Source: Acetobacteraceae bacterium
Lineage (GTDB): Bacteria > Pseudomonadota > Alphaproteobacteria > Acetobacterales > Acetobacteraceae
Length of the DNA: 64,000 nucleotides
Direction: 5' to 3'
NCBI GenBank assembly: GCA_027482245.1
Contig: JAIXWG010000064.1
Location: 1 to 64,000 of the forward strand
Shown one piece after another: positions 30,330 through 38,769 of this stretch. Every line of letters begins with the position of its first letter. Position 1 is the stretch's first letter. The position numbers and the translations under genes are program-made. The notes beneath the pieces are model-generated. The model made no database searches and was not told the DNA's origin. It saw nothing but the letters and a program-made list of their open reading frames with translations.

Positions 30330-33300
30330 ATGCCGACCAACACGATGTCCGATACGATAAGGTCACACGGCCAGATGTTCGCACCCCGGGTCCGCGCCGT
30401 GCTCGGCCCCACCAATACCGGCAAGACCCACCTCGCGATCACGCGGCTGCTGGCGCATGCCTCCGGCATCATCGGTTTCCCGCTGCGCCTTCTGGCGCGC
30501 GAGAACTATGACCGGATGGTCGCCGCCAAGGGCGAGCGCTACGTCGCGCTCATCACCGGGGAGGAGAAGATCGTCCCCCCGGAGGCGCGCTGGTTCGCCT
30601 GCACGGTGGAGGCGATGCCGCTCGACCGCCGCGCCGAATTCGTGGCGGTGGACGAGATCCAGCTTTGCGCCGATGCGGATCGCGGCCACATCTTCACCGA
30701 CCGTCTGCTGCATGCCCGCGGCCTGGTCGAGACGATGTTCCTGGGCGCGGAGACGATCCGCCCCCTGCTGCAGCGCCTCGTGCCGCAGGCCGAGATCGAG
30801 ACGCGCCCGCGCCTGTCGCAGCTGACCCATGCCGGCCAGGCCAAGCTGACGAAGCTGCCGCCGCGCTCCGCCATCGTCGCCTTCAGCGCGACGGAGGTCT
30901 ATGCGATCGCCGAGGCCGTGCGTCGCCGCCGCGGCGGCTGCGCGGTCGTGATGGGGCGCCTCAGCCCCCGCACCCGCAACGCGCAGGTCGCGCTGTACCA
31001 GAACCGCGAGGTCGACTTCCTCGTCGCCACCGATGCCATCGGCATGGGCCTGAACATGGACGTGGACCATGTCGCCTTCGCCGACCTGCGAAAATTCGAT
31101 GGCCACAACCTCCGCGCCCTCAATGCGCAGGAAGCCGCGCAGATCGCCGGCCGCGCGGGCCGCGGCATGCGCGATGGCAGCTTCGGCACCACCGCCGACT
31201 GCCCGCCCCTGCCGGACGAACTCGCCCACCAGATCGAGGGCCATCACTTCGAGGCGCTGTCCCAGATCGCCTGGCGGAACAGCGACCTCGACTTCGCGAG
31301 CATCGACGGGCTGCTGGACAGCCTGGCCGCGCCGCCGCCTCAGCCCGGCCTGGCCAAGGGCAACGACGCCGTCGACCACATCACGCTGAACGCGCTGGCG
31401 CGGGAGCAGGAGATCCGCGGCCTGGCGCAGGGCCGCGCCCGCGTGCGGCTGCTGTGGGAAGCCTGCCAGGTCCCCGACTTCCGCAAGATGTCGGATGACA
31501 GCCACACCAGGCTCTGCGGCAAGATCTTCGGCCACCTGGCGCAGGAAGGCCGGCTGCCGACCGACTGGGTCGCGGGCAACATCGCCGCCCTCGGCAATGT
31601 GGAGGGCGACCTCGACACGCTGATGGCGCGCCTCGCCCATATCCGCATCTGGGCCTACATCGCCGCCCGCGCGGACTGGCTGGCCGATGCGGAAACGCAG
31701 CAGGCCGAGGCCCGCCGCGCCGAGGAAGCTGTCAGCGACGCGCTGCACGAACGCCTGATCGCGCGCTTCGTGGACCGCCGCGCCGCCCACCTGATCCGCA
31801 GCCTGGACGACACGGAGAAGGAGCTGCTCTCCGCCGTCACCCGCCAGGGCGAGGTGCTGGTGGAAGGCCACACGGTCGGCCGCATCCAGGGCTTCCACTT
31901 CCACCCCGACCCGGATGCGACGAAGGAGGAGGAGAAGCGCCTCGTCCTCCGTGCCGCCCGCCGCGCGCTGCGGGAGGAGATGCCCCGCCGCCTTGCCGCG
32001 CTGGAGATGGCGAAGGACGAGGCCTTCACCCTGACGCCGCAGCACCGCGTGATGTGGGACGGGGCGGAGGTCGCCCGCCTGCGCCCGGGGCCGGAACCGC
32101 TGAAGCCCCATGTGGACGTCATCGCCACCGAATTCCTCGACAACACGCAGCGTGAGCGGGTGCGGGCGAAGCTCGCCCTCTGGCTCGATGCGCTGGTGAA
32201 GAAGGAACTCGGCGGGCTGGAGGCCATGGAAGCCAAGGCCGCCGAGGACAACACGCTGCGCGGCCCCGCCTTCCGGCTGCGGGAGAATATGGGCCTCGCC
32301 CCCGGCGCCACGGACCGGGAGGTGCCGGCCGACCTCCGCACGCGCCTCAAGGCCATCGGCATCCGCGCCGGGCGCTATGCGCTGTACCTGCCGGACGTGC
32401 TGAAGCCGCGGGCGATGCAGCTGCGCGCCCAGCTCTGGGCGCTCCGCCGCAACATCCCGACGCCGCTGCTGCCCAATCCCGGCCTGGTGGCGGTGACGCT
32501 GCCGGAAGTGCCGCTGCCGCCGCCGGCCGATCCCAACACCCCGCGCGGGCCGGAGGGCTGGCCCTCGGGCTTCGCCCTCATGGCGGGCTGGCTGCCGGCC
32601 GGGCGCGTGCTGCTGCGCCTCGACGTCGCGGAGCGCATCGCGGGTGAACTCGGCTACCTGACCCGCCGCGCCCCGGCGCCGGTGCCCGAGGGGCTGGCGT
32701 CGCGCCTTGGCGTGAAGGGCGACACCCTGCCCATGGCGCTGGAAGCGATGGGCTTCCGCCTGATCCCGGGCGGCGAGCTTGAGGAGGGGCAGTTCGGCCC
32801 GCCGGCACCGCCGCGGATCAGCGTCCACCGCCCCGAACGCCAAGCCCCGCGCGGGCCCCGGCGCCCCGACCAGGCGCGGCCGGACGGCCGCCCCGACCAG
32901 GCGCGTGGCCCCAGGCGGGATGATCGTCCGCGTGGTCCACGCCCTGAAGGCCCCCGGCCGGAGGGCACGGCGGATGGCGCGCCCCGCCCCGTCTATTTCG
33001 GCCCGCCCATCCCGCCGGAGCTGCGCCAGCCCCGCCCCGACCGCGGTCCCCGCCGCGACGGCCCGCCGCGTGACGGCCAGCGCCGTGACGGCCCGCCCCG
33101 GGACGGCCAGCGCCGCGATTTCGGCCCGCGCCGGGATGCCGGCGGCCGCCCGCCGCGCGATGGCGCGCCCGCCGGCGCACCGCCGCAGGGAGAGCGCCCG
33201 CAGGGTGATCGCCCCCAGGGCGACAGGCCCCAGGGTGATCGGCCGCAGGGGGAGCGTCCGCGCGGCGACCGCCCGCGCTTCGACGGCCCCCGCCCGGACC

Positions 33301-33479
33301 GCCGCCCGGACGGCCCGCGCCCGCAGGGCGACCGGCCGCGCTTCGATGGGCCGCGCCCGGATCGCGGCGGTGACCGGGGCCGCTTCAGCCGTGACGAACG
33401 GCCGCGGGAGGTGATCGCGGCGCCGAAGCCCGATTCGCCCTTCGCGGTCCTGGCCCAGCTGAAGCTGAAGAAGGACTGA
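30330..33479 (+). CDS. SUV3-like DEAD/DExH RNA helicase with long Arg/Gly/Pro-rich tail
   Basis: A 1049-residue superfamily 2 helicase. The core has Walker A GPTNTGKTH, a DEIQ box (VAVDEIQLC), SATE, TDAIGMGLNMDV and AQIAGRAGRGM, close to mitochondrial SUV3 and its alphaproteobacterial relatives. A helical middle region follows, and from about residue 830 the protein is low complexity: repeats of PQGDR, DGPPRDGQRR and FDGPRPDR, an RNA-binding-type disordered tail. The ATG at 30330 was chosen; ATGs at 30345 and 30375 are alternatives. It is followed by an S4 RNA-binding protein after 7 bp, suggesting a joint RNA-related role. Confidence 0.92.
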   Translation: MPTNTMSDTIRSHGQMFAPRVRAVLGPTNTGKTHLAITRLLAHASGIIGFPLRLLARENYDRMVAAKGERYVALITGEEKIVPPEARWFACTVEAMPLDRRAEFVAVDEIQLCADADRGHIFTDRLLHARGLVETMFLGAETIRPLLQRLVPQAEIETRPRLSQLTHAGQAKLTKLPPRSAIVAFSATEVYAIAEAVRRRRGGCAVVMGRLSPRTRNAQVALYQNREVDFLVATDAIGMGLNMDVDHVAFADLRKFDGHNLRALNAQEAAQIAGRAGRGMRDGSFGTTADCPPLPDELAHQIEGHHFEALSQIAWRNSDLDFASIDGLLDSLAAPPPQPGLAKGNDAVDHITLNALAREQEIRGLAQGRARVRLLWEACQVPDFRKMSDDSHTRLCGKIFGHLAQEGRLPTDWVAGNIAALGNVEGDLDTLMARLAHIRIWAYIAARADWLADAETQQAEARRAEEAVSDALHERLIARFVDRRAAHLIRSLDDTEKELLSAVTRQGEVLVEGHTVGRIQGFHFHPDPDATKEEEKRLVLRAARRALREEMPRRLAALEMAKDEAFTLTPQHRVMWDGAEVARLRPGPEPLKPHVDVIATEFLDNTQRERVRAKLALWLDALVKKELGGLEAMEAKAAEDNTLRGPAFRLRENMGLAPGATDREVPADLRTRLKAIGIRAGRYALYLPDVLKPRAMQLRAQLWALRRNIPTPLLPNPGLVAVTLPEVPLPPPADPNTPRGPEGWPSGFALMAGWLPAGRVLLRLDVAERIAGELGYLTRRAPAPVPEGLASRLGVKGDTLPMALEAMGFRLIPGGELEEGQFGPPAPPRISVHRPERQAPRGPRRPDQARPDGRPDQARGPRRDDRPRGPRPEGPRPEGTADGAPRPVYFGPPIPPELRQPRPDRGPRRDGPPRDGQRRDGPPRDGQRRDFGPRRDAGGRPPRDGAPAGAPPQGERPQGDRPQGDRPQGDRPQGERPRGDRPRFDGPRPDRRPDGPRPQGDRPRFDGPRPDRGGDRGRFSRDERPREVIAAPKPDSPFAVLAQLKLKKD
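33183..33257 (+). repeat. In-frame 15-bp tandem repeat in helicase tail
   Basis: Five consecutive 15-bp units encoding PQGER or PQGDR. Degenerate units extend on both sides (DGPPRDGQRR around 33050-33110 and RFDGPRPDR around 33280-33370). Such a tract is prone to length change between strains. Confidence 0.8.
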
Positions 33480-33486
33480 GGCGCGC

Positions 33487-33771
33487 ATGGAGGCAGGGGA
33501 AGGGCGCGATTTCCAGCGTCTCGACCTCTGGCTCTGGTGCGCGCGCCTGGCCAAGACGCGGGGGGAATGCGCCCGGCAGGTTTCGGCCGGCCGGGTGCGC
33601 ATCAACCGCCTGCCGACCGACAAGCCGCATGCGAAGCTGCGCGTCGGCGATGTGCTGACGCTGGCGCTCGGCGGCCGCGTGCGCGTCTGGCGCGTGCTGG
33701 CGCTGGCGGAACGCCGCGGCCCGGCGAGCGAGGCACGAGGCCTCTACGAGGATCTCTCCGATCCCGGCTGA
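33487..33771 (+). CDS. S4-domain RNA-binding protein (Hsp15-like)
   Basis: A 94-residue protein that is almost entirely an S4 RNA-binding domain: [50 protein letters not shown]. It resembles HslR/Hsp15, which rescues stalled 50S-peptidyl-tRNA complexes in E. coli. It begins seven bases after the helicase stop and precedes fdxA. The helicase-S4-fdxA-carD order is widely kept in Alphaproteobacteria. Confidence 0.88.
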   Translation: MEAGEGRDFQRLDLWLWCARLAKTRGECARQVSAGRVRINRLPTDKPHAKLRVGDVLTLALGGRVRVWRVLALAERRGPASEARGLYEDLSDPG

Positions 33772-33887
33772 CACACCCGCTTGCCTTGCGTCGCGCGCCG
33801 GGCCATGTCGTCATCTCCGCGCTGCTGGCATGGCGCGGACGAAAGCCGCCGCAGGGGCCGCGGCACGCATCTCCGCCGGAGGCGCAG

Positions 33888-34220
33888 TTGACCTACGTCG
33901 TCACCGAGAACTGCATCAAGTGCAAGTACATGGACTGCGTGGAGGTCTGTCCGGTGGACTGCTTCTACGTGGGCGAGAACATGCTGGTCATCCACCCGGA
34001 TGAATGCATCGATTGCGGCGTCTGCGAACCGGAATGCCCCGCGGAGGCGATCCTGCCCGACAGCGACGACAAGGCGACGCCCTGGGTCGAGCTGAACCGC
34101 ACCTATTCGACGCAATGGCCGAACATCACCCGCAAGGGCCAGGCGCCGGCGGATGCGGATGAGTGGAAGGACAAGCCGGGCAAGAAGGACCTCTTCGACC
34201 CCGCGCCCGGCAAGCCCTGA
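33888..34220 (+). CDS. fdxA: 7Fe ferredoxin (FdxA type)
   Basis: A 110-residue electron carrier with one [3Fe-4S] and one [4Fe-4S] cluster. Cysteines are C9, C12, C17, C21 and C25 ([19 protein letters not shown]) and C40, C43, C46 and C50 ([18 protein letters not shown]). The pattern with Asp16 in the first motif and the C-terminal extension ending near FDPAPGKP match the Azotobacter FdI / FdxA family. The start is TTG at 33888, reading TYVVTEN, with GGAGG five bases upstream; a longer frame without this logic reaches back into the S4 gene. Confidence 0.94.
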   Translation: MTYVVTENCIKCKYMDCVEVCPVDCFYVGENMLVIHPDECIDCGVCEPECPAEAILPDSDDKATPWVELNRTYSTQWPNITRKGQAPADADEWKDKPGKKDLFDPAPGKP

Positions 34221-34270
34221 GGCATCGCGGAGGGACAGCAGCCGCCATCCCAGCCCTGTCGGGGCGGGGG

Positions 34271-34299
34271 TGGAAAGGCGCGCCTCTTTGTGTTATGTT
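34271..34299 (+). promoter_or_regulatory. Possible sigma-70 promoter for carD
   Basis: TGGAAA (34271-34276), 17 bp, then TATGTT (34294-34299). It is the only AT-rich patch in the fdxA-carD gap and would leave a leader of about 150 nt. Confidence 0.3.
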
Positions 34300-34454
34300 A
34301 TCAATGGGATCGGGAAAACGACACGGACTGCCGCGCGTTTCCCCCTCATCGGGTTCATGACAAGCCCGCGACCGGGCCTCGCCCGCGGTGCCACCCCCCG
34401 GCGGGTACCGCGCGCAGGGCCGCCCGCGACGCGGCATGGAAAGCGGGTGGCGTG

Positions 34455-35657
34455 ATGAAGCAAACCGCCCAGGCCAGATCAGGCGCGGCGAAGTCGGACT
34501 CGGTGAAGGCAGGCAAGGTGACTCCAGGGAAGGCAGGTGGGGCGAAGCCCCGCGCCGCCACCAGCCCGCGGCCCGCCACCGCCAAGGCCGCCGCCGTCGC
34601 GAAGCCGCCCGCCAAGGCGGCCGCCGCGAAGACTCCCACCGCGAAGACCCCCGCACCCAAGGACAGCGCACCCAAGGACAGCGCGCCCAAGGACAGCGCG
34701 CCCGCCAAGGCGGCCGCATCGCCGCCCGCCGCCAAGGCCAGCGCGGCCAAGCCCGCCGCCCCCAAGCCATCCGACAGCAAGGCCAGCCCCATCAAGACCC
34801 CAGCCAGCACCGCCCCGGCGCCCCAGGCGCCGGCGGCCAGGACCAGCGCCGCCAAGCCGGCCCCCGCGAAGACGGCTGCCGCGAAGCCGGCCGCGCCGAA
34901 GCCGCCGGCCGAGGCGCCGGAAGCCGCCGCGAAGCCGGCGCCCGCCAAGGCCGCCCCTGTCCCCACGCCGCCCGCCCGCGCGCCCGAAGCCGCGCCGCGC
35001 CCGGCGCCCCCCATGCCCAACCGCAATCCCCCGCCCCGCCCCGCCGCCGCCGCCGCAGCCTCCGCGCGCCCGCCGGTCTTCCCACCCCGCCCGGCGCAGC
35101 AGCGCCCGCCGATGGACGAGGATGACGCCCCCTCCCCGCCCCCGCCGCCCAAGCCCAAGGGGCCGCCGGTGGAGTTCAAGGCGGGCGACCATGTCGTCTA
35201 CCCGACCCATGGCGTCGGCCAGGTCCAGGGGATCGAGGAGATGCCGGTGGCCGGCATGTCCCTCAAGGTCATCATCGTGACCTTCGAGGAGAACCGGATG
35301 ACGCTGCGCGTCCCGGTGAACAAGGCCGCCTCCTCCGGCCTGCGCAAGCTGGCGAGCCAGGAGATGATGAACGAAGCGCTGGAGGTGCTGCGCGGCCGCG
35401 CCCGCATCAAGCGCACCATGTGGTCCCGCCGCGCCCAGGAATACGAGGCGAAGATCAACTCCGGCGACCCGCTGGCCATCGCGGAGGTGGTGCGCGACCT
35501 GCACCGCAACGCCGGCCAGCCCGACCAGTCCTTCTCCGAGCGCCAGATCTACGAGCAGGCGCTGGATCGCCTGGCGGCCGAACTCGCCGCCATCGACCGT
35601 ACGGACAAGAACGCCGCGGCCGACAAGCTGCAGACCTTCCTCAAGACCGTGACCTGA
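34455..35657 (+). CDS. carD: CarD-family transcription regulator with Ala/Lys/Pro-rich N-terminal extension
   Basis: CarD stabilises the RNA polymerase-promoter open complex, acting notably on rRNA promoters. The CarD part occupies residues about 238-400: [21 protein letters not shown] is the RNAP-interaction Tudor-like fold, and the helical DNA-binding part follows ([36 protein letters not shown]). Residues 1-235 are a histone H1-like tail of AKP, KDSAP and PAKAA repeats, then a Pro-rich linker. Usual CarD length is about 160-190, so this is more than doubled. The ATG at 34455 gives [11 protein letters not shown] hairpin terminator follows. Confidence 0.9.
   Translation: MKQTAQARSGAAKSDSVKAGKVTPGKAGGAKPRAATSPRPATAKAAAVAKPPAKAAAAKTPTAKTPAPKDSAPKDSAPKDSAPAKAAASPPAAKASAAKPAAPKPSDSKASPIKTPASTAPAPQAPAARTSAAKPAPAKTAAAKPAAPKPPAEAPEAAAKPAPAKAAPVPTPPARAPEAAPRPAPPMPNRNPPPRPAAAAAASARPPVFPPRPAQQRPPMDEDDAPSPPPPPKPKGPPVEFKAGDHVVYPTHGVGQVQGIEEMPVAGMSLKVIIVTFEENRMTLRVPVNKAASSGLRKLASQEMMNEALEVLRGRARIKRTMWSRRAQEYEAKINSGDPLAIAEVVRDLHRNAGQPDQSFSERQIYEQALDRLAAELAAIDRTDKNAAADKLQTFLKTVT
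34656..34700 (+). repeat. Three perfect in-frame 15-bp repeats in carD
   Basis: Three consecutive units of CCCAAGGACAGCGC plus A or G encode PKDSA three times. They lie within the low-complexity N-terminal extension and point to recent slippage expansion. Confidence 0.8.
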
Positions 35658-35664
35658 AGGGCGG

Positions 35665-35691
35665 GCCCGGGGGCGCCACCCGCCCCCGGGC
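35665..35691 (+). terminator. Terminator after carD
   Basis: GCCCGGGGGCG (35665-35675) and CGCCCCCGGGC (35681-35691) form a perfect 11-bp stem with a five-base loop, followed by TTCTCT, eight bases past the carD stop. Confidence 0.7.
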
Positions 35692-35712
35692 TTCTCTCCG
35701 GACAGCGCGCGC

Positions 35713-36633
35713 ATGCCTGACCCGCAAGCCAGCCGGCTCAGCCCCCACCTCCGGCGGCTGGAAGCCGAGGCCATCGCCATCCTGCGGGAGACCGCGGCCA
35801 GCTTCCGCAACCCCGTCCTGCTCTACTCCATCGGCAAGGACAGCTCCGTCGTCCTGCACATGGCGATGAAGGCCTTCGCGCCGGGCAAGCCGCCCTTCCC
35901 GCTGCTGCATATCGCGACCGGCTGGGACTTCCGGGCGATGCTGGAATTCCGCGACCGGCGCGTCGCCGAACTCGGCCTGCACTGCATCGTCCACACCAAC
36001 CCCGACGGCCTGGCGCGCGGCATCGGGCCCCTCACCCACGGCTCCCAGCTCCACATGAATGTCATGGGGACGGAGGCGCTGAAGCAGGCGCTGGACCGGC
36101 ACGGCTTCGACGCCGCGATCGGCGGCGCGCGGCGGGACGAGGAGAAGGCCCGCGCCAAGGAACGCGTCTTCAGCCACCGCACCGCCGGCCATGTCTGGGA
36201 ACCGCGCAACCAGCGGCCGGAACTCTGGGGCCTCTACAACACGCGCCTCAACCCCGGCGAGGGCATGCGCGTCTTCCCCCTCTCCAACTGGACCGAGTTC
36301 GACGTCTGGGACTACATCGCGGCGGAGGGCATCCCCGTCGTGCCGCTCTATTTCGCGGCCGAACGCCCGATGGTCCGCCGGTCCGGCGCGCTGATCATGC
36401 GCGACGACGACCGCATGGCGCTGGAGCCCGGGGAGAAGGTGGAGAACCTCTGGGTCCGCTTCCGCACCATGGGCGACTGGCCGCTGACCGGCGCGCATGA
36501 AAGCCGCGCCGAGACGATCGACCAGGTCCTCGCCGAACTCCGCGAGAGCCGGAAGAGCGAACGCGAGGGCCGCCTGATCGACAGCGACCAGGAGGCGTCG
36601 ATGGAGCGGAAGAAAAGAGAGGGTTACTTCTGA
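35713..36633 (+). CDS. cysD: Sulfate adenylyltransferase subunit 2
   Basis: ATP-pyrophosphatase-family subunit that makes adenosine phosphosulfate from sulfate and ATP together with the GTPase CysN. In 306 residues it has the PP-loop [12 protein letters not shown] (near 38-49), [31 protein letters not shown] and the C-terminal [28 protein letters not shown] and KKREGYF. These are CysD hallmarks. CysN (or CysNC), normally directly downstream, is absent; instead there is a palindromic repeat and a convergent gene. ATG at 35713. Confidence 0.94.
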   Translation: MPDPQASRLSPHLRRLEAEAIAILRETAASFRNPVLLYSIGKDSSVVLHMAMKAFAPGKPPFPLLHIATGWDFRAMLEFRDRRVAELGLHCIVHTNPDGLARGIGPLTHGSQLHMNVMGTEALKQALDRHGFDAAIGGARRDEEKARAKERVFSHRTAGHVWEPRNQRPELWGLYNTRLNPGEGMRVFPLSNWTEFDVWDYIAAEGIPVVPLYFAAERPMVRRSGALIMRDDDRMALEPGEKVENLWVRFRTMGDWPLTGAHESRAETIDQVLAELRESRKSEREGRLIDSDQEASMERKKREGYF

Positions 36634-36684
36634 CGCTGGGACACCCACCCCAGCCAGCCTCCGGCCTCGCCGCGGTGCGGCAAG

Positions 36685-36750
36685 CCCCCGCAAGCGCGGG
36701 GGAGGGAGCCGGTTGCGCCGCGGGCACTCCCTCCCCCGCGCTTGCGGGGG
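36685..36750. repeat. Long inverted repeat between cysD and the RNA ligase-like gene
   Basis: Two perfect 24-bp arms (36685-36708 and 36727-36750) surround an 18-base loop, and each arm contains its own CCCCCGC/GCGGGGG hairpin. Flanking CCCACCCC (near 36646) and GGGGTGGG (near 36757) extend the symmetry, and CTTTT follows. The CTCCCTCCCCCGC...GCGGGGGAGGG theme is a dispersed intergenic repeat seen in many GC-rich proteobacteria. Placed between convergent genes, it may act as a bidirectional terminator. Confidence 0.8.
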
Positions 36751-36793
36751 AGGGTCGGGGTGGGGGCTTTTGGTGAGTCCGTCTTCGACCCCC

Positions 36794-37330
36794 TCACGCC
36801 AACTCGTACTCCACCTCCGGCACGTAATGCGCGGCCTCCTTCCCCAGGAAGGAGGAGAACAGCGTGAAGCACTCCACCGTCACCGGCGGCGTGCGGAACA
36901 GGCTGTGGGCCTGGACGAAGCCGACCAGCTTGTGCGTCTCCGCCCGGTCCGTCCGCGCCAGGGTCACATGGGGGGCGAAGCGGCGGCGCTCCGGCTCCAT
37001 CCCGATGCGCTGCAGAGCGGTCTCCACCTTGTTCTGCAGGCGCGTCAGCGCCTCCGAACGCTCCGCCGTCACGTGCAGGGACTGGATGCGGCCCGCCTTC
37101 TCGAAGGTCCCGACACCGGCCAGGGCCAGGTCGAAGCGCGGGCAGCGGATGGCGGCCAGCGCCGTGTCCACCTCCTCCGCCTGCCAGCCCTGCACCTCCC
37201 CGATGAAGCGCAGCGTCAGGTGGTAGTTCTCCGGCGGCACCCAGCGGGCGCCGGGGATGCCGCCGGACAGGGCGGAAAGCTGGGCCTTGACCAGGGAGGG
37301 AAGGGCAAGGGCGACGAAGAGACGCGGCAT
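36794..37330 (-). CDS. thpR: RNA 2',3'-cyclic phosphodiesterase (2'-5' RNA ligase family)
   Basis: A 178-residue 2H phosphoesterase that opens 2',3'-cyclic phosphates on RNA ends. Both catalytic HxT motifs are present: H37-L-T39 in NYHLTLRFIGEV and H121-V-T123 in RFAPHVTLAR. Length is normal for bacterial ThpR. It lies 28 bp downstream of the arylesterase gene on the same strand and may be co-transcribed, though a functional link is not obvious. Confidence 0.9.
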   Translation of the reverse strand: MPRLFVALALPSLVKAQLSALSGGIPGARWVPPENYHLTLRFIGEVQGWQAEEVDTALAAIRCPRFDLALAGVGTFEKAGRIQSLHVTAERSEALTRLQNKVETALQRIGMEPERRRFAPHVTLARTDRAETHKLVGFVQAHSLFRTPPVTVECFTLFSSFLGKEAAHYVPEVEYELA

Positions 37331-37358
37331 CGGCAGGCGCTCCGAATCCGGGGCGGCT

Positions 37359-38054
37359 TCAGCCTGAAGCCAAAGGCCGCACCCGGTCCAGTAGCGTTTC
37401 GATGGCAGGCAGGATGCGCTCCGCCAGCAATTGTGCGCCGCGCGCCGTGGGGTGGATGCGGTCGGGCTGGTTCAGCGCGGGGTCGCCGGCGATGCCTTCC
37501 AGCAGGAAGGGATAGAACACGATGTCGGGACGGTCCCGCGCCAGGTCGCTGAAGACGGCGGCGAATTCCCGCCCGTAATCGGCGCCGAGGTTGGGCGGCG
37601 CGATCATCCCCGCCAGCAGCACCGGCAGGTTCCGCCGCGCCAGCGCATCGAGGATGGCGACCAGGTTCGCCCGCATCTGCGCCGGCGTCAGCCCGCGCAG
37701 CCCGTCATTGCCGCCAAGCGCCACGATCACCGCCTGCGGCCGGTCCGCCAGCGCCCATTCCAGCCGCGCCCGGCCGCCCGCCGTGGTGTCGCCGGACACG
37801 CCGGCATCCAGCACGCGGACATTGCGGCCGCGGGCGCGCAGCAGCGCCTCGATCCGCGCCGGCGGGCCCTCCCCCCGCGCCAGGCCGTAGCCGGCGGTGA
37901 TGGAATCCCCCAGCATCAGCAGGCGGATCTCCGGCCCCGGTATGCCCCCCTGGGCGCGCGCGGAACCGGCGGCCAGCAACACTCCGCAACCCGCCACGGC
38001 CTTTTGCAGCGCAGCGCGACGCCCATATCCGGCCAAACCTTGCGAGGACTTCAT
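37359..38054 (-). CDS. tesA: Periplasmic GDSL arylesterase / acyl-CoA thioesterase I-like
   Basis: A 231-residue SGNH hydrolase. A signal peptide with an RR pair (GRRAALQKAVAGCGVLLAAG) ends near ARAQG, so it is exported, perhaps by Tat. The catalytic blocks are GDSITAGYG (Ser51), VSGDTTAGG, LGGNDGLRG and DRIHPTARG. It acts on acyl esters and thioesters in relatives. The start ATG (38054-38052) overlaps by two bases the start ATG of the divergent ABC gene (38053-38055), so each promoter must lie inside the other gene's 5' coding part. Confidence 0.88.
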   Translation of the reverse strand: MKSSQGLAGYGRRAALQKAVAGCGVLLAAGSARAQGGIPGPEIRLLMLGDSITAGYGLARGEGPPARIEALLRARGRNVRVLDAGVSGDTTAGGRARLEWALADRPQAVIVALGGNDGLRGLTPAQMRANLVAILDALARRNLPVLLAGMIAPPNLGADYGREFAAVFSDLARDRPDIVFYPFLLEGIAGDPALNQPDRIHPTARGAQLLAERILPAIETLLDRVRPLASG

Positions 38055-38763
38055 GTCAGACCCTGAGAAGCTGGTGGCCGCCAACGGGCTCGTCTTCACC
38101 GCGGCCGCCGCTTCGGGCCCGGTTCCCGTGCTCCGTGGCGTCGACCTCTCGGTGGGCGCGGGAGAGGCGGTGGGCATCGTCGGTCCCTCGGGCTCAGGCA
38201 AGACATCGCTCCTCATGCTGCTGGCGGGGCTCGAACGACCCACCGCGGGATCGCTCCGGGTCGCGGGCAGCGACCTCGGCGCCATGGACGAGGATGCCCT
38301 CGCCCGCTTCCGCCGTGACGAGGTGGGGATCGTCTTCCAGGCCTTCCACCTCATCCCCACCATGTCGGCGCTGGAGAACGTCGCGGTGCCGCTGGAATTC
38401 GCCGGCCGGCGGGATGCCTTCGACCGCGCGGCGGCGGCGCTCAGGGATGTCGGCCTCGGCCATCGGCTGGATCACTACCCCGGCCAGATGTCGGGCGGCG
38501 AGCAGCAGCGCGTGGCGCTCGCCCGCGCCGTCGTGGCGGAACCCCGGCTGATCCTGGCGGACGAGCCGACCGGCAACCTCGACCGCGCCACCGGCAGCGT
38601 CGTGATGGACCTGCTCTTCGGCCTGCGCGAACGCCTCGGCACCACCCTCATCCTCATCACCCATGACCCGGCGCTGGCCGAGCGTTGCGGGCGGCAGGTG
38701 CGGATGGAGGATGGGCGCATCACCGATGACAGCGGCAATGGCCTGCGCATGGCGGCGGAGTAG
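38053..38763 (+). CDS. ybbA: ABC transporter ATP-binding protein (YbbA-like)
   Basis: A 236-residue ATPase of the LolD/MacB-like family. Walker A is GPSGSGKTS (44-52), the signature MSGGEQQRVALARA, Walker B LILADEPTGNLD, and the H-loop ILITHDP. It pairs with the large FtsX-type permease 6 bp downstream. The YbbA-YbbP-TesA grouping is conserved in Proteobacteria and is thought to act in the envelope, on lipids or lipoproteins; the substrate is not established. Confidence 0.92.
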   Translation: MSDPEKLVAANGLVFTAAAASGPVPVLRGVDLSVGAGEAVGIVGPSGSGKTSLLMLLAGLERPTAGSLRVAGSDLGAMDEDALARFRRDEVGIVFQAFHLIPTMSALENVAVPLEFAGRRDAFDRAAAALRDVGLGHRLDHYPGQMSGGEQQRVALARAVVAEPRLILADEPTGNLDRATGSVVMDLLFGLRERLGTTLILITHDPALAERCGRQVRMEDGRITDDSGNGLRMAAE

Positions 38764-38769
38764 CCGCGC

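Noticed and set aside
33049-33370. Regularly repeated units considered as CRISPR or minisatellite
   Set aside because: They are in frame, encode Arg/Gly/Pro-rich protein repeats, and have no unique spacers.
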